Below, in pieces: positions 1-15,949 of a stretch of 64,000 bases of DNA. Made by a program: the position numbers and the translations under genes. The DNA is taken from NCBI GenBank assembly GCA_920105625.2, contig OV050030.1, positions 316,086,289-316,150,288 of the forward strand, read 5' to 3'. The notes beneath the pieces were generated by a model that saw only the letters and a program-made list of their open reading frames with translations, had not been told where the DNA came from and ran no database searches. Numbering within the stretch: the stretch's first letter is position 1; the number at the start of each line of letters is the position of its first letter. This stretch comes from Clusia tigrina. Taxonomy: Eukaryota; Arthropoda; Insecta; Diptera; Clusiidae.

Positions 1-366
1 CTCATTGTTGACAATTTGAAGTGTGAACACAATTTTGTTGTTGTGCCGGAAAATTCGTCAAAATACGATGTTATTCTTGGGTTTGATTATATTGCCAAGT
101 GGCATTATAATTACAATGAAAGCGGTTATACGTTCACAAACTTTCTCGCAGAAAATGTCGAACGTTCAGTAATGAATATTACAATTGATGTGAAAAAATA
201 GTCCAAGCTTAGAAGCCAAAGAATGACGTAATAAGCCCAATAAGCATGAAAATTCTTTTAATGGATGAAAAAGTTGTACGTCATATACCAAGGAGATTAC
301 CGCTGCCAGAACAAAGAATTGTAAGCGACTAAGTGAAAGATTGGTTAAAAAACCAAATAATAATGT
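1..366 (+). pseudogene. Element A fragment: gypsy-type protease to start of RT
   Basis: This piece matches positions 2872-3240 of the longer copy of the same gypsy-like element. It encodes the C-terminal half of the retroviral-type aspartic protease, including the conserved LGFDYIAKW stretch (flap to C-terminal strand), then the linker and the first residues of reverse transcriptase (PLPEQRIVSD). The frame breaks near position 200, where the sequence reads TGTGAAAAAATAG instead of the TGGTGAAAAAATAG of other copies, and a stop replaces Gln in AAGCGACTAAGTG near 330. The copy starts at the window edge and stops abruptly at 'aaccaaataata', where a truncated mariner begins. Gypsy origin is clear from the longer copies; this piece cannot make protein. 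Confidence 0.8.
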
Positions 367-866
367 CATAACCGTTCAATGTCATAACCATACACCCACG
401 ATTCGTCACCAGTTATGATCTTTTTGAGGAAGTCTGGATCGTCTTTGACGATGTTCAACAGCTCCTGAGCGATGTCCATGCGACGTTGTTTTTGCTCAAA
501 ATTTATCAATTTTGGAACAATCTTCGCTGCCGCACGTTCCATGCCTAAAACATCCGTAAAAATTGCTTGGCATGAGCCGAACGATATGCCAACATCATCA
601 GGAACCTCTCTGATAGTGATTCGAAGATTATCCAAAATCATTTTCTTCACTGCGTCAATGTTTTCATCGATTGTTGATGTGCTCGGGCGACCAGGACGAG
701 CATCGTCATTGACATCTTCTCGGCCTTCCTTAAACCGGTTATACCACAATTGAATTTGTGTTCTGCTCATAGAAGACTCGCCAAAGGCCACAGTCAACAT
801 TTCAAATGTCCTTGCGCATTTCTTTTTAATTTTTACACAAAACTGAATACAGTTTCTTTGATCCAT
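367..866 (-). pseudogene. Mariner transposase, N-terminal part
   Basis: The frame begins [16 protein letters not shown] and runs about 165 residues. It covers the paired helix-turn-helix DNA-binding region (including SRTQIQLWYNRFKEGRED and the GRPSTSTIDEN linker) and the start of the DDE/D catalytic domain, with the first catalytic Asp in TGDESWVYGYD. The element is cut straight after this motif, so the second and third catalytic Asp residues are missing. Mariner transposases are normally about 340-350 residues and cut and paste their element at TA sites in the nucleus. An upstream in-frame Met at 896 exists, but MDQR matches the start seen in the two other mariners here. Confidence 0.88.
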
Positions 867-1074
867 TTTTTCGAATAGTACAAAATCTAAGAGCACACCA
901 AAACACGACTAACCTTTTTATCTGTCAAAAACAAACTGACAATCCAAAATGGTGGGTATTGCCAACGTATATAACAGACATGTGTACCAACATAACAGAA
1001 CAAAAAATGCGAACATCGAACATACGTAACTCACGAAAAGATGAAAATAACGGTTATTTTTTGACCACACCTCG
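367..1074 (-). mobile_element. Truncated mariner element, 5' part (minus strand)
   Basis: This is the 5' part of a mariner read on the minus strand. The outer end at 1074 begins CGAGGTGTGGTCAAAAAATAAC next to a (TA)n array, as expected for an element that inserts at TA. The element is cut at about 367 inside the transposase gene and joined to gypsy element A. It is very similar to the full-length copy at 7249-8513 but in the opposite orientation. It differs by scattered substitutions and about 12 extra bases near the end (around 1040-1055). Confidence 0.85.
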
Positions 1075-1087
1075 TATATATATATAT

Positions 1088-1167
<80 letters not shown>

Positions 1168-1174
1168 GAGTATA
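1075..1174. repeat. (TA)n array
   Basis: About 100 bp of TA dinucleotides with one TAGA interruption near 1088 and one CGAG island at 1167-1170. It lies between the mariner end and the start of the element A LTR. Confidence 0.95.
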
Positions 1175-1468
1175 TGTAAGAGAGCAGAACTAGCAAGTCA
1201 GTCGTGCACAGTACGTCGTCGAGTTCAGTTTTCACTCAATAGCGCGCGCTGATAAATCGTTTCTTTTTCTTTACAGTTGTCGGTCGTGTTGGTTGTCGGC
1301 TTAAGAAGACAGTGATCTAGTTTAATAGGAATACACTTTCGAAATATTATTTCGCCTTATATTAACTTTATTATTATCCTTGTATTTTCTAACGAATAAA
1401 ACATTTGAAATCAATTAAGGAAGCAGTTGTGCATTTCTTCACGAAGCCCACCTGCTACCATTCTTACA
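1175..1468 (+). repeat. LTR of gypsy-like element A (left arm)
   Basis: It begins TGTAAGAGAG directly after the (TA)n array and ends CCATTCTTACA, giving short inverted ends (TGTAAG/CTTACA). A polyadenylation signal AATAAA lies at 1395-1400. A likely primer-binding site follows. The reversed counterpart at 6007-6318 has the same boundaries. Confidence 0.75.
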
Positions 1469-1488
1469 TTTGGGGTCTCAACCGTGCC
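1469..1488 (+). promoter_or_regulatory. Possible primer-binding site of element A
   Basis: The sequence straight after the LTR reads TTTGGGGTCTCAACCGTGCC. The TGG near its start suits pairing with a tRNA CCA end. I cannot name the tRNA. The mirrored site lies at about 5987-6006. Confidence 0.45.
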
Positions 1489-1626
1489 AAAAAAAAAAAA
1501 TTGTCGCGTGATTGATTATCGGTCGAAGCCTATTTGTTAATCGTGCCCACTAGCTGCAAAAAGTGATCCTAACGAGAACCGTTCATTCGAAACAAAGGCG
1601 CAGAAAATTCACAGTTAACAGGTTTA

Positions 1627-2670
1627 ATGAATAAAGAAGAAGAAAAAGAATATTTCTTGCGGCCGAGAACAAGGTCAGTAAGGGCAGATGACGCGGACAA
1701 CGAAGTATTCTTTTTAGCGACAAACGAAGGAGGAGACGAAGAAAGGGGGAATAGTGGTGAACAATCTGTAATAAAACTAACAAAAAACATTTGCGAAAAA
1801 ACAGTTGAAAATAGTGCAAAAGAACGTTACGAAATTAAATAAGAAAAACATACGGGGAGAGAATCTGAAATTTTGGAAACACAAAAAGAAACAACAGAGC
1901 TAAACGAACTGATCAAACTTCTAACCGTAAAGTTTGCAAGAGAAGGAGAGCAACAAGCGCAATGTCCACAGAGAGCATCAATGACGTCATCTCTGAATTC
2001 GACGGCAAATCACCTACACACGTAGAATAATGGTTCAAAAACTTTGAAAAGTGCGCTGTAGGTTATGCGCTGTAAAATACGTATTTGCGAGACGCAAGAT
2101 GACAAAAACGGCGAAAATTTTTATCGATTCTTGCATATGTACAATTATGCGTCTCTCAAAGAAGAAGTTGAAAAAGAGTTTTGCTGCGAATACGTCAGTG
2201 CTGATATTCATAGCAGTTGCAGGAACGAAAAAAGGAGCAGTGAGAGTATGCACGAATATATACTGCCTATGCGGCGTCTAGGCTCGTGTGGCAAAATAGA
2301 TGACAAATCGGTTATACGTTACGTAGTGGATGGAATAAACGAAAAAGTTGAAAATTAATTTATATTTTACACCGCAGAAAACTTTACAGACTTAAAACAC
2401 AAATTAGAAATTTATGAAACGATGACTCAAAATAAAACAAAAACAAAAGAGAATAGCGGAAAAGGTGAAAACGGGAACGACAACAATAAAAACACAAAGC
2501 GAAGGCATTGCTACAATTGCGGCTCCAACAAACACGAAAAAGTGAGTGCAAGCAACCGACAAAATGTTTTCGTTGTAATGGAATAAACCACATATCGAAA
2601 AATTGCCCACAAAACAACAAAGGCGAAACAAAAGAGTCTAAAGCGAAAGAAGTTAACGTTATTAACACAG
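1627..2670 (+). pseudogene. Element A gag (capsid and nucleocapsid), left arm
   Basis: This is the degraded Gag of a Ty3/gypsy element, the structural protein that packages element RNA. Pieces in different frames include an N-terminal acidic region (MNKEEEKEYFLRPRTR), a capsid start (INDVISEFDGKSPTHVE), a capsid C-terminal part (about 2065-2358, with DKSVIRYVVDGIN) and two CCHC zinc knuckles, CYNCGSNKHE and CFRCNGINHISKNC, at about 2512-2615. The capsid part resembles that of element C at 33.6 kb (SVIRYIVSGLN), so A and C are related lineages. Stops occur at 1842 and 2358, with several shifts of frame. The same stops appear in the right arm. Confidence 0.8.
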
Positions 2671-3254
2671 TGGAACGACGAGAAAATATGTTAAAGTCAA
2701 TCAAAATAAGCAACAACAATGTGTTTTGCTTAGTAGACAATGGCGTCAAAATTTCGATTATCGATGAGAAAGTTGCGAAAAAATTTAATTTCAAATTAAA
2801 CAAATGCGCAAACAGTATCTCGGGCTTAGGCAATACAAAAATAAATGCATGCGCCAGAATAGAAATTGAACTCCTTGTTGACAATTTGAAGTGTGAACAC
2901 AATTTTGTTGTTGTGCCGGAAAATTCGTCAAAATACGATGTTATTCTTGGGTTTGATTATATTGCCAAGTGGCATTATAATTACAATGAAAGCGGTTATA
3001 CGTTCACAAACTTTCTCGCAGAAAATGTCGAACATTCAGTAATGAATATTACAATTGATGGTGAAAAAATAGTCCAAGCTTAGAAGCCAAAGAATGACGT
3101 AATAAGCCCAATAAGCATGGAAAATTCTTTTAATGGATGAAAAAGTTGTACGTCATATACCAAGGAGATTTCCGCTGCCAGAACAAAGAATTGTAAGCGA
3201 CCAAGTGGAAGATTGGTTAAAAAACCAAATAATAAGACCATCAAATTCAGAATA
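2671..3254 (+). pseudogene. Element A protease and start of reverse transcriptase, left arm
   Basis: The protease reads through FCLVDNGVKISIIDEK and the LGFDYIAKW region, followed by a linker and the RT N-terminus ([16 protein letters not shown]). The catalytic triplet, normally DTG or DSG, reads DNG here, which would change the residue after the catalytic Asp. The protease frame ends with a stop at 3083, just after the LTR-retrotransposon protease fold. The RT is cut after about 40 residues, where the sequence switches to reverse orientation at 3255. No palm domain remains, so the copy is inactive. Confidence 0.8.
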
Positions 3255-3366
3255 AAAGTCGATGCACACACGCTTGTTACCATCTTCTTTATTCGCAATT
3301 ACAACCCGAATACAATATTCAGAATTTGATGGTCTTTTTATTTGGTTTTTTAACCAATCTTTCACT
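3255..3366 (-). repeat. Reversed piece of the element A RT head
   Basis: From 3255 the sequence is the reverse complement of the RT start: bases encoding [20 protein letters not shown] come first (reversed), then the [14 protein letters not shown] segment, which forms an inverted repeat with 3210-3254. It stops where the (TA)n tract begins. It is the mirror image of 4132-4247. Confidence 0.85.
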
Positions 3367-4247
<881 letters not shown>

Positions 4248-4830
4248 ATTCTGAATTTGATGGTCTTATTATTTGGTTTTTTAACCAATCTTCCACTTGG
4301 TCGCTTACAATTCTTTGTTCTGGCAGCGGAAATCTCCTTGGTATATGACGTACAACTTTTTCATCCATTAAAAGAATTTTCATGCTTATTGGGCTTATTA
4401 CGTCATTCTTTGGCTTGTGAGCTTGGACTATTTTTTCACCATCAATTGTAATATTCATTACTGAACGTTCGACATTTTCTGCGAGAAAGTTTGTGAACGT
4501 ATAACCGCTTTCATTGTAATTATAATGCCACTTGGCAATATAATCAAACCCAAGAATAACATCGTATTTTGACGAATTTTCCGGCACAACAACAAAATTG
4601 TGTTCACACTTCAAATTGTCAACAATGAGTTCAATTTCTATTCTGGCGCATGCATTTATTTTTGTATTGCCTAAACCCGAGATACTGTTTGCGCATTTGT
4701 TTAATTTGAAATTAAATTTTTTCGCAACTTTCTCATCGATAATCGAAATTTTGACGCCATTGTCTACTAAGCAAAACACATTGTTGTTGTTTATTTTGAT
4801 TGACTTTAACATATTTTCTCGTCGTTCCAC
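4248..4830 (-). pseudogene. Element A RT head and protease, right arm (reversed)
   Basis: This is the mirror image of 2671-3254, read on the minus strand, with the same protease motifs, the same DNG active-site triplet and the same RT truncation. One open frame (4084-4992) joins the nucleocapsid, protease and RT head and then runs on into the reversed loop. In this arm a Gln/His/Lys stretch replaces the stop at the protease end, so a few differences have built up. It cannot encode RT. Confidence 0.82.
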
Positions 4831-5873
4831 TGTGTTAATAACGTTAACTTCTTTCGCTTTAGACTCTTTTGTTTCGCCTTTGTTGTTTTGTGGGCAATTT
4901 TTCGATATGTGGTTTATTCCATTACAACGAAAACATTTTGTCGGTTGCTTGCACTCACTTTTTCGTGTTTGTTGGAGCCGCAATTGTAGCAATGCCTTCG
5001 CTTTGTGTTTTTATTGTTGTCGTTCCCGTTTTCACCTTTTCCGCTATTCTCTTTTGTTTTTGTTTTATTTTGAGTCATCGTTTCATAAATTTCTAATTTG
5101 TGTTTTAAGTCTGTAAAGTTTTCTGCGGTGTAAAATATAAATTAATTTTCAACTTTTTCGTTTATTCCATCCACTACGTAACGTATAACCGATTTGTCAT
5201 CTATTTTGCCACACGAGCCTAGACGCCGCATAGGCAGTATATATTCGTGCATACTCTCACTGCTCCTTTTTTCGTTCCTGCAACTGCTATGAATATCAGC
5301 ACTGACGTATTCGCAGCAAAACTCTTTTTCAACTTCTTCTTTGAGAGACGCATAATTGTACATATGCAAGAATCGATAAAAATTTTCGCCGTTTTTGTCA
5401 TCTTGCGTCTCGCAAATACGTATTTTACAGCGCATAACCTACAGCGCACTTTTCAAAGTTTTTGAACCATTATTCTACGTGTGTAGGTGATTTGCCGTCG
5501 AATTCAGAGATGACGTCATTGATGCTCTCTGTGGACATTGCGCTTGTTGCTCTCCTTCTCTTGCAAACTTTACGGTTAGAAGTTTGATCAGTTCGTTTAG
5601 CTCTGTTGTTTCTTTTTGTGTTTCCAAAATTTCAGATTCTCTCTCCGTATGTTTTTCTTATTTAATTTCGTAACGTTCTTTTGCACTATTTTCAACTGTT
5701 TTTTCGCAAATGTTTTTTGTTAGTTTTATTACAGATTGTTCACCACTATTCCCCCTTTCTTCGTCTCCTCCTTCGTTTGTCGCTAAAAAGAATACTTCGT
5801 TGTCCGCGTCATCTGCCCTTACTGACCTTGTTCTCGGCCGCAAGAAATATTCTTTTTCTTCTTCTTTATTCAT
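4831..5873 (-). pseudogene. Element A gag, right arm (reversed)
   Basis: This is the mirror image of the left-arm gag. The zinc knuckles lie at about 4895-4990 and the capsid part at 5142-5435. The N-terminal acidic frame (5658-5873) translates identically to its left-arm partner, and the 97-residue capsid frame also matches residue for residue. Shared stop codons show that both arms descend from one already-defective copy. Confidence 0.82.
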
Positions 5874-6006
5874 TAAACCTGTTAACTGTGAATTTTCTGC
5901 GCCTTTGTTTCGAATGAACGGTTCTCGTTAGGATCACTTTTTGCAGCTAGTGGGCACGATTAACAAATAGGCTTCGACCGATATTTGGCACGGTTGAGAC
6001 CCCAAA

Positions 6007-6315
6007 TGTAAGAATGGTAGCAGGTGGGCTTCGTGAAGAAATGCACAACTGCTTCCTTAATTGATTTCAAATGTTTTATTCGTTAGAAAATACGAGGATA
6101 ATAATAAAGTTAATATAAGGCGAAATAATATTTAGAAAGTTTATTCCGATTTGTAGGCGTATTCCTATTAAACTAGATCACTGTCTTCTTAAGCCGACAA
6201 GCAACACGACCGACAACTGTAAAGAAAAAGAAACGATTTATCAGCGCGCGCTATTGAGTGACAACTGAACTCGACGACTTACTGTGCACGACTGACTTGC
6301 TAGTTCTGCTCTCAT

Positions 6316-6318
<3 letters not shown>
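6007..6318 (-). repeat. LTR of element A, right arm (reversed)
   Basis: This is the reverse complement of 1175-1468, bounded by TGTAAGAATGG at 6007 and CTCATACA at 6318 (CTTACA with one change). It differs from the left LTR by scattered substitutions and by about 18 bp present only here (around 6140-6160). The neighbouring leader lacks a roughly 25-bp A-rich insertion found in the left arm near 1488-1520. Confidence 0.78.
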
Positions 6319-10850
<4,532 letters not shown>

Positions 10851-12180
10851 CCAACATTTGTGCGCAAATTTGACCTCACAATGAAATTAAGGATCTTAGC
10901 CTAGCCAACTATATACCCACACACGCCATAAATATTAAAAATGAAGAACCGCATCGAAGAAATGCCCACCATATACGACTAAATCGGAAGAACAAAGAAG
11001 CTGCGTTAGAAGCTTAACGAAAAATACGTACGATTTAACCAATCAACACGGCAGTGGCGGGAGCGCAGGCTAACAAGCAGCAGATTATTCCAGTTGCAAT
11101 AATTAGCACAGAACCACTGATTACAACAAAAAGAACCACACGCACAGCCAACGAGCCTACGAATATACGCCACGCATGCCAAAAGACAAAATTCTGCGAT
11201 TAATAAAATATTACAACAAATACATGGACGGCAAAGAAGGTGAGTGCACGAACTAAGTCGGAGGAATTGCCGAGTAGGTTCGCTCGGTAAATTAACACTA
11301 CCAACACGCAGAGATGAGGACAAAGCAATGGAGGTAGAACGACATACCGACCACTAAGCCGACTGATAATAAGTACATAGTAGAAGGAGGAAGCGAGAAT
11401 AAAATATTCTAGCACAAATTGAAATTGAAACATTTAGATATGACAACAACAACAATATAGCAACCAAATACGATTTTGGGCTGCGCTGCTTACACCCAAC
11501 AACATTGTGGGCCAACTGGAAACCGCTGCAGCTAGGTGACTGACCAACACCAGTTGAAGGTGGCCCAAAGGCAGGTGGCCAGAACAACAACAGGCATGAC
11601 CACAACAACAACAGTCGAGGCGTTAGTAGTAAGCAAAGTCGGCCAACGGAAGTGGAACCAAACAATAGGGCCCGCCAACAACAAAATGCACCACCCGCTG
11701 TGACCACTTGGACTATATAAGCCATGCAGTCCAAGCAGTAGCTCTCTTCTTCAAGGCATGCAATCCGCACTGGCAACAGCTCGTCACACGACACATACGA
11801 TGTTGAGCCACACACGAAACAGAGGTATCGAGATTTATTGAAAACATCAGGTTTGCAATCGTTTTGTCACTAAGCCTCGTACGCAACGAGGGCAAAGCAA
11901 CTCATTAAGAATCAGCATTACTGGGGTACCTATGCTGATGAGTCACGTACGTACCGAGACATGAAGACCGGGAACAGGTACATTCGGAACATAGTATTAT
12001 TTAGGTAACAATATAATTAAGGTAGTAGATTTGTAAGGACTAACAACAGCCCACAGCTATTATTTTGAATTTTAATAAAACACGTTAAACCTAACTTATC
12101 TCGCCCGATTTGTAAATTTTTTGTACACAACCCCTGGAAGATTCTGAGCTTACCCACGCTATAGTGAAAGAGTCGTTACA
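10851..12180 (+). repeat. Long LTR of element F (left boundary unclear)
   Basis: About 1.3 kb without coding potential leads into a primer-binding-site sequence at 12182. It contains a TATATAA box at 11714-11720 and an AATAAA signal at 12074-12079, ordered as in an LTR (promoter, transcript start, polyadenylation). LTRs over 1 kb fit the Osvaldo/Ulysses type of gypsy element, and the gag that follows agrees. No second LTR is present for comparison, so the left end is only a limit. Confidence 0.6.
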
Positions 12181-12181
12181 G

Positions 12182-12199
12182 AGGCGCCCGAGCAGGGAC
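12182..12199 (+). promoter_or_regulatory. Primer-binding site of element F (tRNA-Lys type)
   Basis: AGGCGCCCGAGCAGGGAC differs by little from the PBS of element B at 26568 (TGGCGCCCGAGCAGGGAC), which resembles the lysine-tRNA-primed sites of many retroelements. It marks the end of the LTR near 12180. Confidence 0.75.
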
Positions 12200-12345
12200 T
12201 TATAAAAAACACAAAATTATATACAACGCATCAGACTATAAACATAAGAAAATTCAACGAATCAGACTCTGAGAAAGCTAGGGTATAAACAGTACGAGAA
12301 CAGAGAGTAGCTAAACAAAGTAAACACATTGTACAAGTATTTGCC

Positions 12346-13527
12346 ATGAACCAAGAGAATCACATAATGGTGAAAACAAGCTGGGTGTATTTACTACGCA
12401 AGGAAGGGCTGGTGATGTTTGCCCAGGAATTCGGTGAAGAGGCTACAGGTACTGTGGAAGAAATTCGTTACCGGCTAGCAGAGTTTTCACCGAAACAGAG
12501 CAAAACCGTTTGGCGAAGCTACAGTCCAAGACACCATCACCAAGGCCGGCTGCGTCCATTGTTACCCGCGAAACGCAGGAAGTGGACAGGCCAAAGGCAT
12601 ACGGAGGTGCAACAGTATCGGCATGCAATTCAGAGGTACCATCGGCAATGAATCAACTACACAACGTGGCTACACAGTGCGCCATCGCCATTGACCAGGT
12701 GAGGAAGTGGTCCCTCAACTTGGACGGTGGGCGTGACAAGCTAGCGTTTATAGATCGAATCGAAGAACTGGTAGAAGTCTACGGAGTAAACAAGGATTTC
12801 CTCCAGCGTACTATGCATGAACTCTTGAGAGAGCGCGCATTCATGTGGTACGGGACCACTAATCGAGCGTGGCGTGATTGGCGTACATATAGGAGCGACT
12901 TTCAAAGGTCTTCTTGCCAGCACGATACATGGAGAAACTCGAAGACCAGAACCGCCAGCGTAACCAGAGACCAAGAGAAGTATTCAAGCAGTTTGTGGTC
13001 GAACTGCAGAATCTTATGTGGCACGTGGAATATTCTGAATAGCAAAAACTGGAAAAAATTTTCCCGAACAGGCTGCCAGAATACCAGCTATACGTGCGCC
13101 ACATAGATTTCAGATCTCTAGAAGAGCTGATAGAAATGCCTGGAGACTTGGAGAGCATCAAGGGAAAAGGCGAACCACTAACAGCACCACCCATACAACG
13201 GCGAAGAGAGCAAGTTCCACCACGAGAGGTGAGGAACTGTCAGGGTACGGTACAGAGCAGAGAGGCACCTATTGGAATAAGAACAGCCTGCCGGCGATGT
13301 GGCCAAAATGGACATAGAGCAGGCATATATCGCAACGCACAGATCCTGTTTTGTTGTGAGTGTGGTCGTGGGGATGTGGGGACTATTGAGTGCTGCAAAG
13401 AAAGAGCACCAATCATTCCAGAACTACGGACGACAGAAATGCAGCATGGCACAAAGCAGAGACAGCCGACTTCACCATTGCACTGTGACGGACAACGGGT
13501 CTGTGTTACCGTTTCTATTGGTGCATA
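12346..13527 (+). pseudogene. Element F gag (Osvaldo/Ulysses-like)
   Basis: The reading starts MNQENHIMVKTSWVYLLRKE at 12346, shifts frame near 12510, then runs through a capsid segment with VRKWSLNLDGGRDKLAFIDRIEEL and MHELLRERAFMWY. Known Osvaldo/Ulysses-type Gag proteins have a closely similar 'KW...FDGG...F..R.EEL' capsid start. Further shifts follow near 12860 and 13090. The nucleocapsid has a zinc knuckle CRRCGQNGHRAGI and a second one, CCECGRGDVGTIECC, close behind; the His/Cys pattern is damaged. The first ~165 nt after the PBS (12200-12345) is untranslated leader. At least four frame changes make it non-functional. The lineage call is from memory of the family and moderately sure. 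Confidence 0.7.
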
Positions 13528-13816
13528 GATTATCACTGCGACCCTGGACACAGGAACAACGCACGGTTTTGTGAGCAGAGAGCTAGCATGAAAGTTACGC
13601 GCTTTAACCAAATTGGAAAATCCAAACCAGAGCGCCTTTGGAAGACGAACGTTTTAGGAGAGTCAGTGGGACATTGATGACTACTGTAAGGCTTGGAGGG
13701 CAGGCATGCCAGCAAGAGTTACTTTCATGCCGGATTCCATTAATGCGCTACTCCTTCGACTAGACTTCATGACAAGCCTAGGCACGATAGTGAAGTGTGG
13801 CATCTGCATATTCATA
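13528..13816 (+). pseudogene. Element F aspartic protease fragment
   Basis: Bases 13528-13590 encode ITATLDTGTTHGFVSREL, with an intact DTG catalytic triplet. After a broken middle part the conserved C-terminal strand reappears at about 13720-13815 (VTFMPDSINALLLRLDFMTSLGT, shown here in part). The element ends near 13816 in an AT-rich patch, so the RT and integrase are lost. Confidence 0.72.
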
Positions 13817-13875
13817 TACATATACATATAAATATGCATATACATAAAATTATAAATCACATATACACATATATT

Positions 13876-14671
13876 TTTGATGATAAATATTTGTTTCAAA
13901 TTTTCAAAGTGTTCCTCTAATGAGGTTGAGAAGACTAAAATGTCATCCATATATATAACACATATCTTGTTAATAAACTCTCTTTATACATGATTCATCA
14001 TTCGCTGAAAAGTAGCGGGTGCATTCTTTAGTCCGAGTGGCATTCGAATATACTCAAAATGTCCCATGGGTGTTGAAAATGCAGTTTTTTCAATATCTTT
14101 TTCATCCATTAATATTTGATGAAAATCTTTGGCTAAATCCAAAGTTGTAAAATATTGAGCGCGACGTAACTTATCAAAAAGAGAATCCATATTTGGATTA
14201 GGAAATTTATCATCAATCGTGATATTATTCAATGACTATACGCCACTTGACTTTCTCGCCTGAATTATATCTTTTCTGTGATACTATCCACAATGGTGAA
14301 TTATAAGGTGATTTACTCGGTCTTATTATTCCCTGCGATAGCATTTCTTGATCTCTCAATTTCTTTCTCATGAATTTGAGGATACCTTTAAATTTTTGAG
14401 TAGAAAGGTTTGTCAGTGCTCGTAATTATTTTCCGTTTTAAGTTATTTGTTGTGGTTAAATTTTGACCGTCTGTGTAAAAATTTTTTCGGTGTTTTTTAA
14501 AAAATATGGATAATTTTTGTTTTTCTTGTGTATTTAAATCTTTGTGTAAAAGTTCATCTGTCGTGACGTATTCTCTCTCCAAATAATGAATTTCCTCAAA
14601 CTTTATTACTGGTGCATCATTAAAAATATTAATATCAGATCCATTAACGATTAATTCACCGTTAAGCTAAT
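13876..14671 (-). pseudogene. Gypsy-type reverse transcriptase fragment (element G)
   Basis: Read on the minus strand, this piece starts with the region between protease and RT (LREYVTT-like, then DLNTQEKQKLSIFFKKHR), then the RT fingers and palm: [17 protein letters not shown] holds the first catalytic Asp, [19 protein letters not shown] is the conserved template-grip motif, and YMDDILVFS carries the catalytic pair. The fragment is cut after HFENLKQIF and merges into AT-rich sequence near 13870. Frames break at about 14235 and 14380. The sequence type is that of the 17.6/297/gypsy group. At its upstream end it abuts a DD41D element. Confidence 0.8.
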
Positions 14672-14674
14672 CTA

Positions 14675-15275
14675 AAGGGTGTTTTTTTTAGACATGTGGT
14701 TTTCAAGCAGAAATAAAATGCATATAATTTTATGTTATGGCCAAGAATTTAGCTTTATTATAAAGATAAGGGTTTGCCATTATGTTTTAAAAATGATTTC
14801 GGGCAAGTGGCTGCCGCGGCTGCCTCGAATAAATTCCAGTCGAGAGGCCCAACTTTCTACCCTTTTTTGCAGCATTTGGGGCCGTATGCCAGCAATAACG
14901 TGCCGAATATTCTCTTCCAAGGTGTCAATCGTCTCGGGCTTATCTGCGTAGACATGCGACTTCACATAACCCTAGAAAAAATAGTCCAGCGGTGGTAAAT
15001 AGCACGATCTTCGAGGCCACGCCACAGGTCCACGACGCGAGATAATGTGCTCATCAAAAGTTTCCTTCAATAAATTGATTGTTTCGTTGGTTGTATGGCA
15101 TGTAGCGCTGTCTTGTTGGAACCAAAGGTCGTCCACATCAACATCATCCAATTCAGGCACTAAAAAGTCATTAATCATGGCTCTATAGCGTTCCCCATTG
15201 ACTGTAACAGTATGGCCGGCTTCATTTCTAAAGAAATATGAACCAATAATTCGAGCGCTCGCTTCCAATGACACG
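14675..15275 (-). pseudogene. DD41D element, 3' part with transposase C-terminus
   Basis: The right end reads AAGGGTGTTTTTTTTA on the plus strand from 14675, next to TA (14673-14674), like the ends of the other DD41D elements. On the minus strand the transposase runs from ARIIGSYFFRNEAGHTVTVNG through WFQQDSATCHTTNET (second catalytic Asp) to LPPLDYFF (third Asp, spacing 41), then HVYADKPETIDTL and the C-terminus. A shift of frame lies near 14975. The 5' part with the DNA-binding domain and first Asp is missing beyond about 15275. The differing end sequence and transposase show that it is a separate lineage from the 9542 element. Confidence 0.82.
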
Positions 15276-15374
15276 CTATGTTAAAAAGGAGCGCAAAATA
15301 CATGAGCTCTAGAACGATAGGGAGCAATCAATGCCTCGCATTGGATCGATCCATAATTGCTCCTAGAGCGATCA
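15276..15374. other. Short unassigned stretch
   Basis: About 100 bp between the truncated DD41D element and the next TA array. It contains a short inverted repeat (CTCTAGAACGATAGGGAGCAATCAATG against its partner at 15340-15380: ATTGCTCCTAGAGCGATCAATG) but no recognisable gene. Confidence 0.4.
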
Positions 15375-15840
<466 letters not shown>

Positions 15841-15949
15841 TTTTTTTATTTTTATTTTTTAAGCAATTCATATTTATTGTAACAACTCATATGGAGACTA
15901 ACAATAAGTAAATATATCTTAAAACTAGGCAACAGTGTATCACTGCTCC

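Noticed and set aside
2384..2902. Antisense hydrophobic frames of the element A gag/protease region (172 and 75 codons), and their mirror copies at 4598-5116
   Set aside because: They are shadows of the gag and protease on the opposite strand, present in both arms because the DNA is duplicated.
10851..12180. Several 60-150 codon minus-strand frames
   Set aside because: The region behaves as an LTR (TATA box, AATAAA, PBS at its end), and the frames show no domain.
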